Assembly: GCF_030680185.1 (NCBI RefSeq)
Contig: NZ_JAUXVZ010000047.1
Location: 35,346 to 99,345, forward strand
DNA: 64,000 nt
Reading direction: 5' to 3'
DNA from: Phenylobacterium sp.
Lineage (GTDB): Bacteria > Pseudomonadota > Alphaproteobacteria > Caulobacterales > Caulobacteraceae
The notes under the pieces were generated by a model. The model was not told the origin of the DNA. It ran no database searches and saw only the letters and a program-made list of their open reading frames with translations. Of the stretch, positions 44,376-53,689 are shown piece after piece (the stretch's first letter is position 1; every line of letters begins with the position of its first letter). The position numbers and the translations under genes are program-made.

Positions 44376-45592
44376 GCCTGCTCGGCCCGGTGCGCAAGGC
44401 CTGGCGCGACCTGGCGCCAGAGCGCCTTCGCCGTATGGCCCAGCCGGTGCTGGCCCCGATGCTCGAGGCCCATGTCCGCGCCCAGGCGCGGAGGCCGCAC
44501 GGGGCGGCGCGGCAGGACGGCGGACCGATCCGCATCGTCGGCCATCTGTCCGGCTCCCACGGTATCGCCGCCTCGGCCCGGCTGGCGGCCCGGGCCTTCG
44601 AAGCCCTCGGCGTTCCGGTCGAGCGGATCGACGCCACAGGCTCGGCCCTCACCTGGAGCCCGCAGGGGCCTGCGCCCACGCCGGCGGCGGCCTGGATCTT
44701 CCACCTCAATCCGCCGGAAATGCTGGCCGCCCTGGGACAGATGGGCCCCCGGCGGGTGATTGGGCCCCGCTTTGGCTATTGGGCCTGGGAACTGCCGAGC
44801 GCCCCGCCGCAGTGGCTAAAGGACGCCGCCATGGTCGATGAAGTCTGGGCGCCCAGCCGATTCGTCGCCGCAAGCCTGGCCGGCGCGCGGGCGCCGGTGC
44901 GGGTCGTGCCGCATCCGCTGTTCCTGGAAGACTATGAAGACGTGCGCCCCGCGCCGCGGCGGGCGGCGTTTCAGGCCGTCGCCCTGTTCGATTTCAATTC
45001 CTCCCAGGCCCGCAAGAACCCGCAAGGCGCCATCGCAGCCTTCGTCCAGGCCTTCGGCGATGACCCGACCGCGCAGTTGGTGATCAAGACCCAGAACGGC
45101 GGTCAGCATCCGGACGCGCTGGCCCGGCTCCGCGCCGGCGCGCCGGCCAATGTCGAGATCATCGATGCGGTCTGGCCCTATGCCGAAGTGCTGGCCCTGA
45201 TCGCCGGCGCCGACGTGCTGATGTCGCTGCATCGATCGGAGGGCTTTGGCCTGACGCCCGCCGAGGCCCTGGCCCTGGGGACCCTGGTCCTGGCCACCGA
45301 CTGGTCGGGCGTGACCGACTTCCTGGACGACGAGGTCGCCCTGATGGTCCCGGCCAGCCGCACCCCGGTCGAGGACCCCCAAGGGCTCTATGCCGGCCAG
45401 ACCTGGGCCGAGCCGGACATCGGCTATGCCGCACAGGCCCTGGTCGGCCTGCGGGCAGACCCCGGGCGCCGGGCGGTGCTGGCCGCGGCGGGCCGCCGCC
45501 GGGTGGCCGAGCGCCTCTCGCCTCAGGCCTGGTTCACGACCCTGCCGGACACGGTGAAGGCGGCAGCCATGCGGGCGGCGCAGGGACGCTGA
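44372..45592 (+). CDS. GT4-type glycosyltransferase
   Basis: A 406-residue GT-B enzyme similar to that at 28545: IVGHLSGSHGIAASARLAARAF, IFHLNPPEMLAAL, GYWAWELPSAP, VWAPSRFVAASL, RKNPQGAIAAF and the donor site LHRSEGFGLTPAEALALG. Start is a GTG overlapping the preceding stop. It closes the plus-strand glycan block before an unrelated metabolic patch. Confidence 0.88.
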   Translation: MSLLGPVRKAWRDLAPERLRRMAQPVLAPMLEAHVRAQARRPHGAARQDGGPIRIVGHLSGSHGIAASARLAARAFEALGVPVERIDATGSALTWSPQGPAPTPAAAWIFHLNPPEMLAALGQMGPRRVIGPRFGYWAWELPSAPPQWLKDAAMVDEVWAPSRFVAASLAGARAPVRVVPHPLFLEDYEDVRPAPRRAAFQAVALFDFNSSQARKNPQGAIAAFVQAFGDDPTAQLVIKTQNGGQHPDALARLRAGAPANVEIIDAVWPYAEVLALIAGADVLMSLHRSEGFGLTPAEALALGTLVLATDWSGVTDFLDDEVALMVPASRTPVEDPQGLYAGQTWAEPDIGYAAQALVGLRADPGRRAVLAAAGRRRVAERLSPQAWFTTLPDTVKAAAMRAAQGR

Positions 45593-45608
45593 ACCGCCGG
45601 CGCCGATC

Positions 45609-47138
45609 TCAGAAGTCGAAGCGGACGCCCTGGGCCAGGGGCAGGGTCGCCCCGTAGTTCACCGTATTGGTCGCCCGGCGCATATAGGCCTTCCAGGCGT
45701 CGGAGCCGGCCTCCCGGCCGCCGCCAGTCTCCTTCTCGCCGCCGAAGGCCCCGCCGATCTCTGCGCCCGAGGGGCCGATGTTCACATTGGCGATGCCGCA
45801 GTCCGAGCCTTCGGCCGAGATGAACCGCTCGGCTTCCCGCAGGTCCAGGGTGAAGATCGCCGAGGACAGACCCTGGGGCGCCGCATTCTGCGCGGCGATC
45901 GCCTGATCCAGCTCCCGATAGCGAATGACGTAGAGGATCGGGGCGAAGGTCTCCCGCAGCACGACCTCACTCTGCTCAGGCATCTCCACCAGGGCGGGGC
46001 GGACATAGACGCCGGGCGCCTCCACCCGCTGGCCCCCATGGACCAGGCCGCCCGCAGCCTTCGCCTCATCGAGCACCTGCCCCATGGCCGTGGCCGCCGC
46101 CTCGTCGATCAGCGGTCCCACCAGGACGCCCTCGGCCCGGGGATCGCCGACGGCGACCGACGCGTAGGCCGCCTTCAGGCGCGGCACGAAGGCGTCATAG
46201 ACATCCTCGTGGACGAACAGACGGCGCAGGCTCGTGCACCTCTGCCCCGCGGTCCCCATGGCGGCGAAGGCCACGCCCCGCAGGGCCAGATCGAGATCGG
46301 CCGAGGGGGTGACGATGGCGGCGTTGTTGCCGCCCAGCTCCAGCAGGGGGCGGGCGAAACGCCCAGCCAGCCGCGGCCCGATGGCCCGGCCCATGGCGGT
46401 GGAGCCGGTGGCCGAGATCAGCGGCAGGCGCGGGTCGTCGGCCAGAACCTCGCCCACCTCGCGCCCGCCGATCAGGACCGAGGACAGGCCTGCCGGCGCA
46501 TCGCCGAAACGGGCGGCGGCGCGTTCGAAGGCCGCCTGGACGGCCAGGGCCGTGAGCGGCGTCTTCTCCGAGGGCTTCCACACCACCGGGTCGCCACAGA
46601 CGAGCGCGAGGGCTGCGTTCCACGACCAGACGGCGACAGGAAAGTTGAAGGCGGTGATCACCCCGATGGGTCCCAGGGGATGCCAGGTCTCCATCATCCG
46701 GTGGTCGGGTCGCTCGGTGGCGATGGTCAGGCCAAAGAGCTGCCGCGAAAGCCCCACGGCGTAGTCGCAGATGTCGATCATCTCCTGGACCTCGCCCTGG
46801 CCCTCGGAGACCACCTTGCCGGCCTCCAGCGTCACAAGGCGCGCCAGGTCGGTCTTAATCCTCCGCAGTTCCTCGCCTAGCAGGCGCACCAGTTCGCCCC
46901 GCCGCGGCGGGGGAACCTTGCGCCAGGCCAGCCAGGCCTCGTGTGCGCGGCCGATGGCCCCATCGACAGCCTGCAGGTCAGCGTCATGGACCCGAGCCAC
47001 CACCTCGCCGGTGACGGGCGAGACGACCGCGCGCTCGCCGCCGGTCCACAGGTCAGGCGCCACACCCAGGCGCTGCAGGGTGGCGGCGACATCGGCGGCG
47101 GCGTCCGGGGTCGGGGCGGACTGGAGAGAGGGGGTCAT
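45609..47138 (-). CDS. Aldehyde dehydrogenase, ALDH7/alpha-aminoadipic semialdehyde type
   Basis: A 509-residue full-length aldehyde dehydrogenase with FNFPVAVWSWNAALAL, the catalytic glutamate in LELGGNNAAIV and the catalytic cysteine in AGQRCTSLRRLFVHE. GAEIGGAFGGEKETGGGRE is diagnostic of the ALDH7 (antiquitin/AmaB) branch, which oxidises alpha-aminoadipic semialdehyde in lysine breakdown. It is nine bases behind a saccharopine-dehydrogenase-like gene, and a divergent Lrp regulator lies upstream, so this is a lysine-catabolic module. Confidence 0.88.
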   Translation of the reverse strand: MTPSLQSAPTPDAAADVAATLQRLGVAPDLWTGGERAVVSPVTGEVVARVHDADLQAVDGAIGRAHEAWLAWRKVPPPRRGELVRLLGEELRRIKTDLARLVTLEAGKVVSEGQGEVQEMIDICDYAVGLSRQLFGLTIATERPDHRMMETWHPLGPIGVITAFNFPVAVWSWNAALALVCGDPVVWKPSEKTPLTALAVQAAFERAAARFGDAPAGLSSVLIGGREVGEVLADDPRLPLISATGSTAMGRAIGPRLAGRFARPLLELGGNNAAIVTPSADLDLALRGVAFAAMGTAGQRCTSLRRLFVHEDVYDAFVPRLKAAYASVAVGDPRAEGVLVGPLIDEAAATAMGQVLDEAKAAGGLVHGGQRVEAPGVYVRPALVEMPEQSEVVLRETFAPILYVIRYRELDQAIAAQNAAPQGLSSAIFTLDLREAERFISAEGSDCGIANVNIGPSGAEIGGAFGGEKETGGGREAGSDAWKAYMRRATNTVNYGATLPLAQGVRFDF

Positions 47139-47147
47139 AGGTGTCCT

Positions 47148-48248
47148 TCAGGCCGAGCGGAGGGCTTGGTCGTCGCTGGCGTACCAGCGGCCAAAACGGT
47201 TGGCGAGGAAGCGGTCGAGGGGAATGTCCTCCTGCCGCACAAAGCCGCTCTGGGGCAGATCGCCCTGGGCCAGCATGTCGGCCACCGCGCAGATGGAGGC
47301 CGCCGTGGTGATCTGGATGGCGCTCATCGGCAGCCCGTCGACGGGCTGGGCGTATATGCGATTCACATAGGTTTCCTGCATCAACGCTCCGGCCTTCAGC
47401 CCGCTGACCGTGACGAAGACGATCACCACGTCCTGCAGGGTGGCCGGCACCGCATGCTCCAGGATGTCCTTCAGCAGGTCGCGGCGGTCGCGCAGGGCCA
47501 GGTCGTGCAGCAGGGTGCGCATGATGGCGGCGTGGCCGGGATAGCGGATGGTTCGGTAGTTCAGGTTTCGCACCTGGCCCACCAGGGTGTCGCACAGGCT
47601 GCCCAGGCCGCCGGAGGTGTTGAACGCCTCATAGGCGACGCCGTCGAGGGCGAAGGCCTCCAGCCCCTCCAGGGGCGCAACCTCGCGCCGCTCGCCCAGG
47701 ACGATGGCCTCGCAGGGCTCGCAATACTCGTTGATGACCCCGTCGGTGCTCCAGGTCAGGTTGTAGTTCAGGCCGCCCGTGGGATAGCGCGGCAGGGCGC
47801 CGACCCGCAGGCGCGCCTCATGGACCTCGTCGAACCGGCGCGCCAGATCCATGGCCACGATGCTGATGAAGCCCGGCGCCAATCCGCATTGGGGGATGAA
47901 GGCCCCGCGGGCGCCCTGCGCCAGGGCGCGCACCTGGCGGGTGGCGGCCACGTCCTCGGTCAGGTCGAGATAGTGGGCGCCGGCCGCCTTCACCGCCTGG
48001 GCGATGGGTACGGTGAGTTGATAGGGCGCGGCGCTGATCACGGCGAAGACGCCCTCCAGCCGCGCCGCCAGGGCCGCGGGATCGCGGACATCGACGCAGA
48101 TTCGCTCCACGCCCTCGCCCACCTTCAGGGCCGCCAGTCGCGCCGCGTCCTGGTCGATGACGGCCACCTGATAGGCGCCCGAGGTTCGGAGCATGTCGAC
48201 AATGGCCGAGCCGATCTTGCCCGCGCCGACGACGGCGATCTTCCGCAT
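47148..48248 (-). CDS. Saccharopine dehydrogenase-family protein
   Basis: A 366-residue protein with [17 protein letters not shown] at the N-terminus, [21 protein letters not shown] and [14 protein letters not shown], as in the saccharopine/lysine-6-dehydrogenase family. With the ALDH7 gene it fits the lysine 6-dehydrogenase to piperideine-6-carboxylate route. The ATG at 48248 has AGGA-type purines upstream; an extended frame up to 48476 overlaps the divergent regulator and is a shadow. Confidence 0.85.
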   Translation of the reverse strand: MRKIAVVGAGKIGSAIVDMLRTSGAYQVAVIDQDAARLAALKVGEGVERICVDVRDPAALAARLEGVFAVISAAPYQLTVPIAQAVKAAGAHYLDLTEDVAATRQVRALAQGARGAFIPQCGLAPGFISIVAMDLARRFDEVHEARLRVGALPRYPTGGLNYNLTWSTDGVINEYCEPCEAIVLGERREVAPLEGLEAFALDGVAYEAFNTSGGLGSLCDTLVGQVRNLNYRTIRYPGHAAIMRTLLHDLALRDRRDLLKDILEHAVPATLQDVVIVFVTVSGLKAGALMQETYVNRIYAQPVDGLPMSAIQITTAASICAVADMLAQGDLPQSGFVRQEDIPLDRFLANRFGRWYASDDQALRSA

Positions 48249-48378
48249 GCTGCCTGCATCCTGTGGCCGGAGGTGTGATAGGCCAGGGTCACCGGCGGGC
48301 TTGGCGGTATCAATTGCGATATCGGCGAAATCGCCCCATAATCTCGGCGATCTGCCATAGATTTCCGGCGTAATCACC
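48249..48378. promoter_or_regulatory. Divergent promoter/operator interval of the lysine module
   Basis: These 130 bases lie between the dehydrogenase gene and the Lrp-type regulator gene. They contain GGCGA-AA-TCGCC (48324-48335) and the palindrome CGATATCG (48317-48324), good candidates for regulator half-sites. No promoter hexamers could be fixed. Confidence 0.4.
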
Positions 48379-48804
48379 ATGGACGACCTGGACCAGCATC
48401 TGCTGGCGCGACTGCAGGAAAACGCCCGCGCGCCGGTCGCCGAGCTCGCCCGCAGCCTTGGCCTGTCCCGCACCACCGTGCAGAGCCGGATCGCCCGGCT
48501 GGAGCGCCAGGGCGTGATCGCCGGCTATGCGGTGCGCACCTCGCAGGCCCATGAGCAGGGACAGATCCACGCCTTCGTCATGCTGACCATCCAGCCCAAG
48601 GCGGCGGGCCTGGTGGCCACGGCCATGCGCAAGATGCCCGGGGTGCGGCGCCTGCAATCGGTGAGCGGCGCCTTCGACCTGATCGCCATGGTGTCGGCGG
48701 CCGACGTCGCGGCCATGGACGCCCTGATCGACGAGATCGGCGCGCTGGCCGGCGTCGAGCGGACCAATTCCTCCATTGTGTTGTCCACCAAGTTCGACCG
48801 CTAG
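48379..48804 (+). CDS. Lrp/AsnC-family transcriptional regulator
   Basis: A 141-residue regulator: helix-turn-helix at about residues 18-50 ([20 protein letters not shown]) and a RAM ligand-binding domain ending in a [10 protein letters not shown] block. Lrp-type regulators sense amino acids. Placed divergently from the saccharopine dehydrogenase/ALDH7 pair, it is very likely their local regulator responding to lysine or a metabolite. Confidence 0.9.
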   Translation: MDDLDQHLLARLQENARAPVAELARSLGLSRTTVQSRIARLERQGVIAGYAVRTSQAHEQGQIHAFVMLTIQPKAAGLVATAMRKMPGVRRLQSVSGAFDLIAMVSAADVAAMDALIDEIGALAGVERTNSSIVLSTKFDR

Positions 48805-48892
48805 ATCCCGGCCTTGCCCGTCACCTGGAACGCTCCCCCTGGAACTCTCCGGCGCGCCTGCGGATTGGGGATCGGTCAGAAAGGGACTCGCC

Positions 48893-49879
48893 ATGACCGA
48901 CGACAAGCAGGACGCCTTCCGCCAGGACGCCGAGCGGACGGCGCAGGACGAACGCGCCATCCAGGCCCGCATCGACCGCCAGGACGCCGCGGCCTCAACC
49001 GAAGATGAGGCGCCCAAGGCCATGCAGGCCGGCACCCGGGCCTATCCCGCCCCGCCCCTGCCGCAGCAACACCTGAAGAAGCCTGGGCGCGAGGTCGATC
49101 TTGAGCTGAAGCCCATGTACGACGCGCCCTTCTACAGGGGCTCAGGCAAGCTGGAGGGCTGCGCGGCCCTGATCACCGGCGCCGACTCCGGCATCGGCCG
49201 GGCCGTGGCGGTGCTCTATGCCCGCGAAGGCTGCGACGTGGCCATCGCCTATCTCTCCGAGGATGAGGACGCAAAGGCCACCAAGGCCGCGGTGGAAAAG
49301 GAAGGCCGCAGGGCGATCCTGCTGCCTGGCGACGTCGCCGATCCGGACTATGCCCGCGATGCGGTGGCCAAGACCCTTGAGGCCTTTGGCCGCCTCGATG
49401 TCCTGGTGAACAACGCCGCCTTCCAGGAACACGCCGACGACTTGGAGCAGATCACCGACGCCCACTTCGACCGGACGATCAAGACCAACCTCTACGGCTA
49501 TTTCTACATGGCCCGCGCCGCTGTGCCGCACATGAAGCCCGGCGCCGCCATCCTGATGACCGGCTCGGTGGTCGGCCTGCAGGGCTCGGGCGAGCTTCTG
49601 GACTACGGCATGACCAAGGGCGGCATCCACGCCTTCGCCCGCTCCCTGTCGGCCCAGCTCATCCCCAAGGGGATCCGCGTCAATGTCGTGGCGCCGGGCC
49701 CCGTCTGGACGCCCCTGAACCCGGCCGACCGACCAGATGTCAGCAAGTTCGGCTCTGGCGTCCCCATGGGCCGACCGGCGCAGCCGGAGGAGATCGCGCC
49801 AGCCTTCGTCTTCCTGGCGTCGCCCCAGATGTCGAGCTACATCACCGGTGAGATCCTGCCGATCATCGGCGGCTACTAG
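48893..49879 (+). CDS. SDR family oxidoreductase (YghA/general stress type)
   Basis: A 328-residue short-chain dehydrogenase with an 85-residue charged N-terminal extension. The NADP site TGADSGIGRAVAV, NNAAFQEH and the catalytic YxxxK in YGMTKGG are present, and LPIIGGY ends the protein. The extension LPQQHLKKPGREVDLELKP is seen in stress-induced SDRs such as YghA/GsiB-type neighbours. AAGGGA precedes the ATG. Substrate unknown. Confidence 0.87.
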   Translation: MTDDKQDAFRQDAERTAQDERAIQARIDRQDAAASTEDEAPKAMQAGTRAYPAPPLPQQHLKKPGREVDLELKPMYDAPFYRGSGKLEGCAALITGADSGIGRAVAVLYAREGCDVAIAYLSEDEDAKATKAAVEKEGRRAILLPGDVADPDYARDAVAKTLEAFGRLDVLVNNAAFQEHADDLEQITDAHFDRTIKTNLYGYFYMARAAVPHMKPGAAILMTGSVVGLQGSGELLDYGMTKGGIHAFARSLSAQLIPKGIRVNVVAPGPVWTPLNPADRPDVSKFGSGVPMGRPAQPEEIAPAFVFLASPQMSSYITGEILPIIGGY

Positions 49880-49906
49880 CTCTCAACTCGCACGGGAAGA
49901 CCCGCC

Positions 49907-51019
49907 TTGGCCGAACCTGACCTGAGCCCGCCGGCCAAGACCCCCAAGGCGTCTTCCCTGTCTCCTGTTTTCGTGCGGCGGGTGCTGTTTCTGGTCGGCG
50001 TCGGCCTGATCCTGGTGGTCGCCTGGCAGCTCATCGACGTCATGCTGCTGGTGTTCGGCGCCATTCTGGTGGCCGTGCTGCTCCGGGCTCTGGGCGACCC
50101 GATCCACAAGCTGACGCCCCTGAACGAGGGGTTGTCGCTGCTGGCGGCCGGGCTGCTGATCGTCAGCCTGCTGTCGGCCGCCGGCTGGCTGTTCGGCGCC
50201 ACGATCGCCGAGCAGGTGCAGGAATTGCTGGAAAGCCTGCCCCAATCGGCCGAGGAGCTTCAGGCCCGTCTGGCGGAACTGCCGCTGCCGGCCGACGTCA
50301 TGGCGCAGTTCCAGACCTTCGACCTCGACTCCGCGCGCCAGGCGGCCGGCCCGATCCAGAGCATCCTCGGCCGGGTGGGCGGCTACGCCATGACCGTGGC
50401 CGGCGCCGTGACGAACCTGCTGGTGGTGATCTTCGCCGGCATCTATCTGGCCATCAGCCCGCGCTCCTCCCGCGACGGCCTGCTCAGCCTTGTGCCCTCG
50501 GGCCCTCGGGAGCCGATGCGTCACGCCATGAACGTGACCGGCGTGGCCCTGCGCCGATGGCTGCTGGGGCAGTTCGCCTCGATGGTCATTGTGGGCGTGC
50601 TGACCTGGATCGGCGTGTCCATCATTGGCCTGCCCTCGCCGGTGGCGCTCGGCCTGTTCGCCGCCCTCGCCGCCTTCGTCCCCATCGTCGGGCCTGTGGT
50701 CTCGGTCATTCCCGCGATCATGCTCGCCCTGCAGGACGGGCCGATGATGATCGTCTGGGCGATCCTCGTTTACATCATCGTTCAGCAGGTGGAGAGCAAC
50801 CTCACCTATCCCCTGATCCAGAAGCGCGCCGTCGCCCTGCCCCCGGCGCTCACCCTGTTCGCGGTTTTGGGCTTTGGCGTGCTGTTTGGCCCGCTCGGCG
50901 TCATCTTCGCCGCCCCCCTGCTGGTGGTCCTCTTCGTGATGGTGAAGATCCTCTACATCCGCAACACCCTGGGCGACGACGCCGATGTCCCCGGCGAGAA
51001 GGCGCTGGAAGCGCAGTAG
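49907..51019 (+). CDS. AI-2E family (PerM-like) permease
   Basis: A 370-residue membrane protein with about eight helices and the AI-2E signatures GIYLAISP, AALAAFVPIVGPVVSVIPAI and QQVESNLTYPLIQKRAVALPPALTL (only its start quoted here in pieces: QQVESNLTYPLIQ). Such proteins export small molecules or ions; autoinducer export is known only for one member. Start is a TTG with GGGAAG upstream. It follows the SDR gene by 27 bases. Confidence 0.85.
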   Translation: MAEPDLSPPAKTPKASSLSPVFVRRVLFLVGVGLILVVAWQLIDVMLLVFGAILVAVLLRALGDPIHKLTPLNEGLSLLAAGLLIVSLLSAAGWLFGATIAEQVQELLESLPQSAEELQARLAELPLPADVMAQFQTFDLDSARQAAGPIQSILGRVGGYAMTVAGAVTNLLVVIFAGIYLAISPRSSRDGLLSLVPSGPREPMRHAMNVTGVALRRWLLGQFASMVIVGVLTWIGVSIIGLPSPVALGLFAALAAFVPIVGPVVSVIPAIMLALQDGPMMIVWAILVYIIVQQVESNLTYPLIQKRAVALPPALTLFAVLGFGVLFGPLGVIFAAPLLVVLFVMVKILYIRNTLGDDADVPGEKALEAQ

Positions 51020-51170
51020 GCCACCGGCAGGAGCCCCCGACTGTCAGGCCTTGCCGTGGTCGCGCCTGGCGTGCGACGGGCATAGAGGCGCTGAGGGTCG
51101 CGCGCCGGCCCCTTGCACGGCTCCACCGTACGCGGAGGGTCCGTCCCATGGTCGGATATGAGGTTGTTTC

Positions 51171-52886
51171 GTGACGGGGTGGGGAAAGGCGCCGCGGCTT
51201 GCGGCGCAGCTCGGCTGGTGGAGCGTGCTCGGCCTCGGCGGCTTGGTGGCGCTGTTCTATGTGAACCGCCTGTTCCCGGAATTCCCGCTCTATGCCAGCG
51301 ACGAGGGCGCCTATCTCATCCGGGCGCTGTTCGCCGACCAGATCGCCCTCTATCCGGAGCTGCACCGCCACCTGCAGCCGGTCGGCAACTCGGCCTATCT
51401 GCTGGTCATTCGGGCCGTCGATGAGCTGACCCTGAATGTGCTGCCCTGGCTGCGCCTGATGGGCGCGGCCGCCTATTTCGGGGGGCTGCTTCTGCTCCTG
51501 CGGGCCGTCGGCGCGAGATTGCCCCGCCCCCAGCTGTGGGGGCTGGCGGCGGTGGCGCTCCTCTTTCCCTATTACCGCTTCGTCTTCTCGGCCATGCCGG
51601 AGGGCCTCTATGTGGGTCTGCTCTGCGCGATCATCGCGATCACGGCCTGGCTCTATCAGCGGCGGCCCTATGCGCACGCCCTCGCGCTCGGCGCGCTTGG
51701 CGCCACCCTGGTCCTGATCAAGCCCCATGGGCTCATCGTCCCCCTGGCCTTCGCCCTGCTGGTCGGAGCCGAAGCCCTGCTTTCACCGCCCGCACGGCGC
51801 GTCATGGGTCAGCGGCTGATCCTCTTCGCCATCGCCTTCCTGGCGACCGGCGCGGCCATCGACCTCGCCGCCCGGGGGCCGGAGGCCGATCCCCTGCTGT
51901 TCTTCCTCGGCGGGGCCTATTCCGAACACCTGGGCCTGGAGCCGCCGGGTGACGGCCTCTGGCTGGCGGCCCTCGGCGTGGCGTCGATGTCCGCCGTGCT
52001 CGCCCTCTTCGCAGGCCCGCCCCTGTTGGCCGGCCTGTGGTCGCTGGCTGCAGGCGCGCGCAGAATCCTGCGGGAGGGCGGCGCCTTGCGGCGGGAGGAT
52101 CTCGTCTTCCTCTTCACCCTGATCCTGGCCCTGGGGACGGTGGCGATGGTGGCTGTCTTCACGTTCAAGATCGCGGCGGTCGAAGGCGAGCGATACCGCC
52201 TGTGGGGCCGATACTTCGAGTTCTTCGTCCCCATCCTCTGGCTCGCCGCCGCGCCGCACCTGCAGCCCTGGCGGCAATCCTATCGGCATGCGGCCCGCGC
52301 CGCCGCAGCCCTGGCCCTGCTGGGCGCCCTGGGGCTCGCCGCCGCCTTCTGGCTAGGAATCATGCTCTTTCCCTGGGACGGCACGGCGGTCACGGCCTTC
52401 TTCGCCCCCGATCCCGAGCGCTGGGGCTTCGCCCCGCAGACGCCGTTCCGCTGGCTCGCCTTCATCGCCACGGCAGGCCTGGTGGTGGCTGCGGCGACCC
52501 GACGGGATCTCTACAGGTCCTGGGCGACCTATTTCGTCGTGCTCGGCGTGCTCTCGACCCTGTTCGACGACGTGTGGGTCGGCGAGATCGCCCAGCAGCG
52601 CAGCGACATCGAACGCGAGCTTCATGTGGCCCAGGGCCTGATCACCGCGACGCCCGGCCCCTCCGTCGCCCTGGTCCCCAATCTGAACAGCGCCCACCTG
52701 GCCTATATGCGGCTGGGCGGCGGCGTTCGGGTCCAGCTCGTCGCGCCAGGGTCGGCGGCCGCGGAGGCCGAGGGCTATGACTGGGCCATCGTCATGAGCG
52801 GCGAAGCCCTGGCCGCGCCGTGGACGCCGCGATTCGATGGTCGCGAAGTCGATGTCTTCCAGCACGAGGATGGCCCGCCGCCATGA
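51171..52886 (+). CDS. Polytopic membrane glycosyltransferase-like protein (GT-C type)
   Basis: A 571-residue protein with about ten hydrophobic helices. An acidic pair in the first periplasmic loop (YASDEGAYLIRAL) is the usual catalytic site of GT-C transferases that use polyprenyl-linked sugars; LLFPYYRFVFSAMPEGLY and TLVLIKPHGLIVPL are further helices. The C-terminal 70 residues look periplasmic. Start is a GTG at 51171. Overlaps the lipoprotein gene by four bases; a paralogous pair lies at 29684-31804. Confidence 0.75.
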   Translation: MTGWGKAPRLAAQLGWWSVLGLGGLVALFYVNRLFPEFPLYASDEGAYLIRALFADQIALYPELHRHLQPVGNSAYLLVIRAVDELTLNVLPWLRLMGAAAYFGGLLLLLRAVGARLPRPQLWGLAAVALLFPYYRFVFSAMPEGLYVGLLCAIIAITAWLYQRRPYAHALALGALGATLVLIKPHGLIVPLAFALLVGAEALLSPPARRVMGQRLILFAIAFLATGAAIDLAARGPEADPLLFFLGGAYSEHLGLEPPGDGLWLAALGVASMSAVLALFAGPPLLAGLWSLAAGARRILREGGALRREDLVFLFTLILALGTVAMVAVFTFKIAAVEGERYRLWGRYFEFFVPILWLAAAPHLQPWRQSYRHAARAAAALALLGALGLAAAFWLGIMLFPWDGTAVTAFFAPDPERWGFAPQTPFRWLAFIATAGLVVAAATRRDLYRSWATYFVVLGVLSTLFDDVWVGEIAQQRSDIERELHVAQGLITATPGPSVALVPNLNSAHLAYMRLGGGVRVQLVAPGSAAAEAEGYDWAIVMSGEALAAPWTPRFDGREVDVFQHEDGPPP

Positions 52887-53473
52887 GACTGTTCCTCGCC
52901 GCCGTGATCCTGCTGGCGTTCGTGACCGGGTGCGACAAGCCGAACGTCGAACGGGTCTCCGTATTGGAGCCGCCGCAGATCCGTTGGGACCAGGAGACCC
53001 GGCAGTTCCGCTCGGGCCCTCACCCCCTGCAGATCGTCGCCGCCTGGCGGTTCGAGAATGCGACCCACGGCGTCTCAGCCGTGAACGCGAGCCTGACGCC
53101 GACGCCGGACGGGCTGAGGGTCGTGGCCACCGCCAACGACGCCGGCATCCGCACGCCCGCAGGCCTCAGGCTGAACGGCCGATACGCCGACCTCGTCCTG
53201 GTTCGCCTCACCCGCCTGGCCGAGGCGCCGAGTTGGGATGGGTCGCTCTACTACGCCACCGACGGCCAGGGAGAATCAGCCGAGCGACGGGCCGCGCCGC
53301 AGCCGGCGTCGTCGCCGCCCATCGGCGTGCCGACCCTGCTGATCTATGACATGAAGCAACCGTCCGTCGGCCGCGCCTGGCGCCGATCCCAGATCGATCA
53401 GATCCGCCTCGACCTCGACAACGAGGCCGGCGGCGCCGTCCTGATCCACGAAATCGCCATCGTCCGCAGGTAG
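52883..53473 (+). CDS. Predicted lipoprotein, paralogue of the protein at 29684
   Basis: A 196-residue protein with a lipoprotein signal ending FVTGC (Cys17). The body repeats the blocks of the other lipoprotein: IRTPAGLRLNGRYADLVLVR, WDGSLYYAT, LLIYDMKQP, IDQIRLDLDNEAGGAVLIH. It is about 40 residues shorter than the paralogue. ATGA overlap with the membrane transferase suggests joint action, perhaps in periplasmic sugar transfer. No known family recognised. It is the last host gene before the island. Confidence 0.75.
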   Translation: MRLFLAAVILLAFVTGCDKPNVERVSVLEPPQIRWDQETRQFRSGPHPLQIVAAWRFENATHGVSAVNASLTPTPDGLRVVATANDAGIRTPAGLRLNGRYADLVLVRLTRLAEAPSWDGSLYYATDGQGESAERRAAPQPASSPPIGVPTLLIYDMKQPSVGRAWRRSQIDQIRLDLDNEAGGAVLIHEIAIVRR

Positions 53474-53544
53474 GCCACACGCTTGAGCACGGCCGTCGCC
53501 TAGCCCCGTCGACCCTGGCAGATCGTCTGTATTTCCTGGAGAAA

Positions 53545-53566
53545 TGGCGCGCCCGGAACGACTCGA
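53545..53566 (-). other. Probable attachment site: 22-bp 3' end of a tRNA-Arg gene
   Basis: Read on the minus strand this is TCGAGTCGTTCCGGGCGCGCCA, ending in CCA: the end of a T loop, T stem, acceptor strand and CCA of alphaproteobacterial tRNA-Arg. The rest of the tRNA is absent to the right, where the island starts, 123 bases before the integrase gene. This is the pattern of a site left by insertion into a tRNA 3' end. Identity with tRNA-Arg is from memory of the family. Confidence 0.6.
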
Positions 53567-53689
53567 TCACCAACGATGATCCACCCCCGCAGGAGCCGTG
53601 CGCCATAAGAACTTCTATGATTTTCAGCGGCTTCCGGTGTTGCGCGGTGAAATTGGCGATGTAAATCGTGGTGAGAATTCGCGGCGTGT

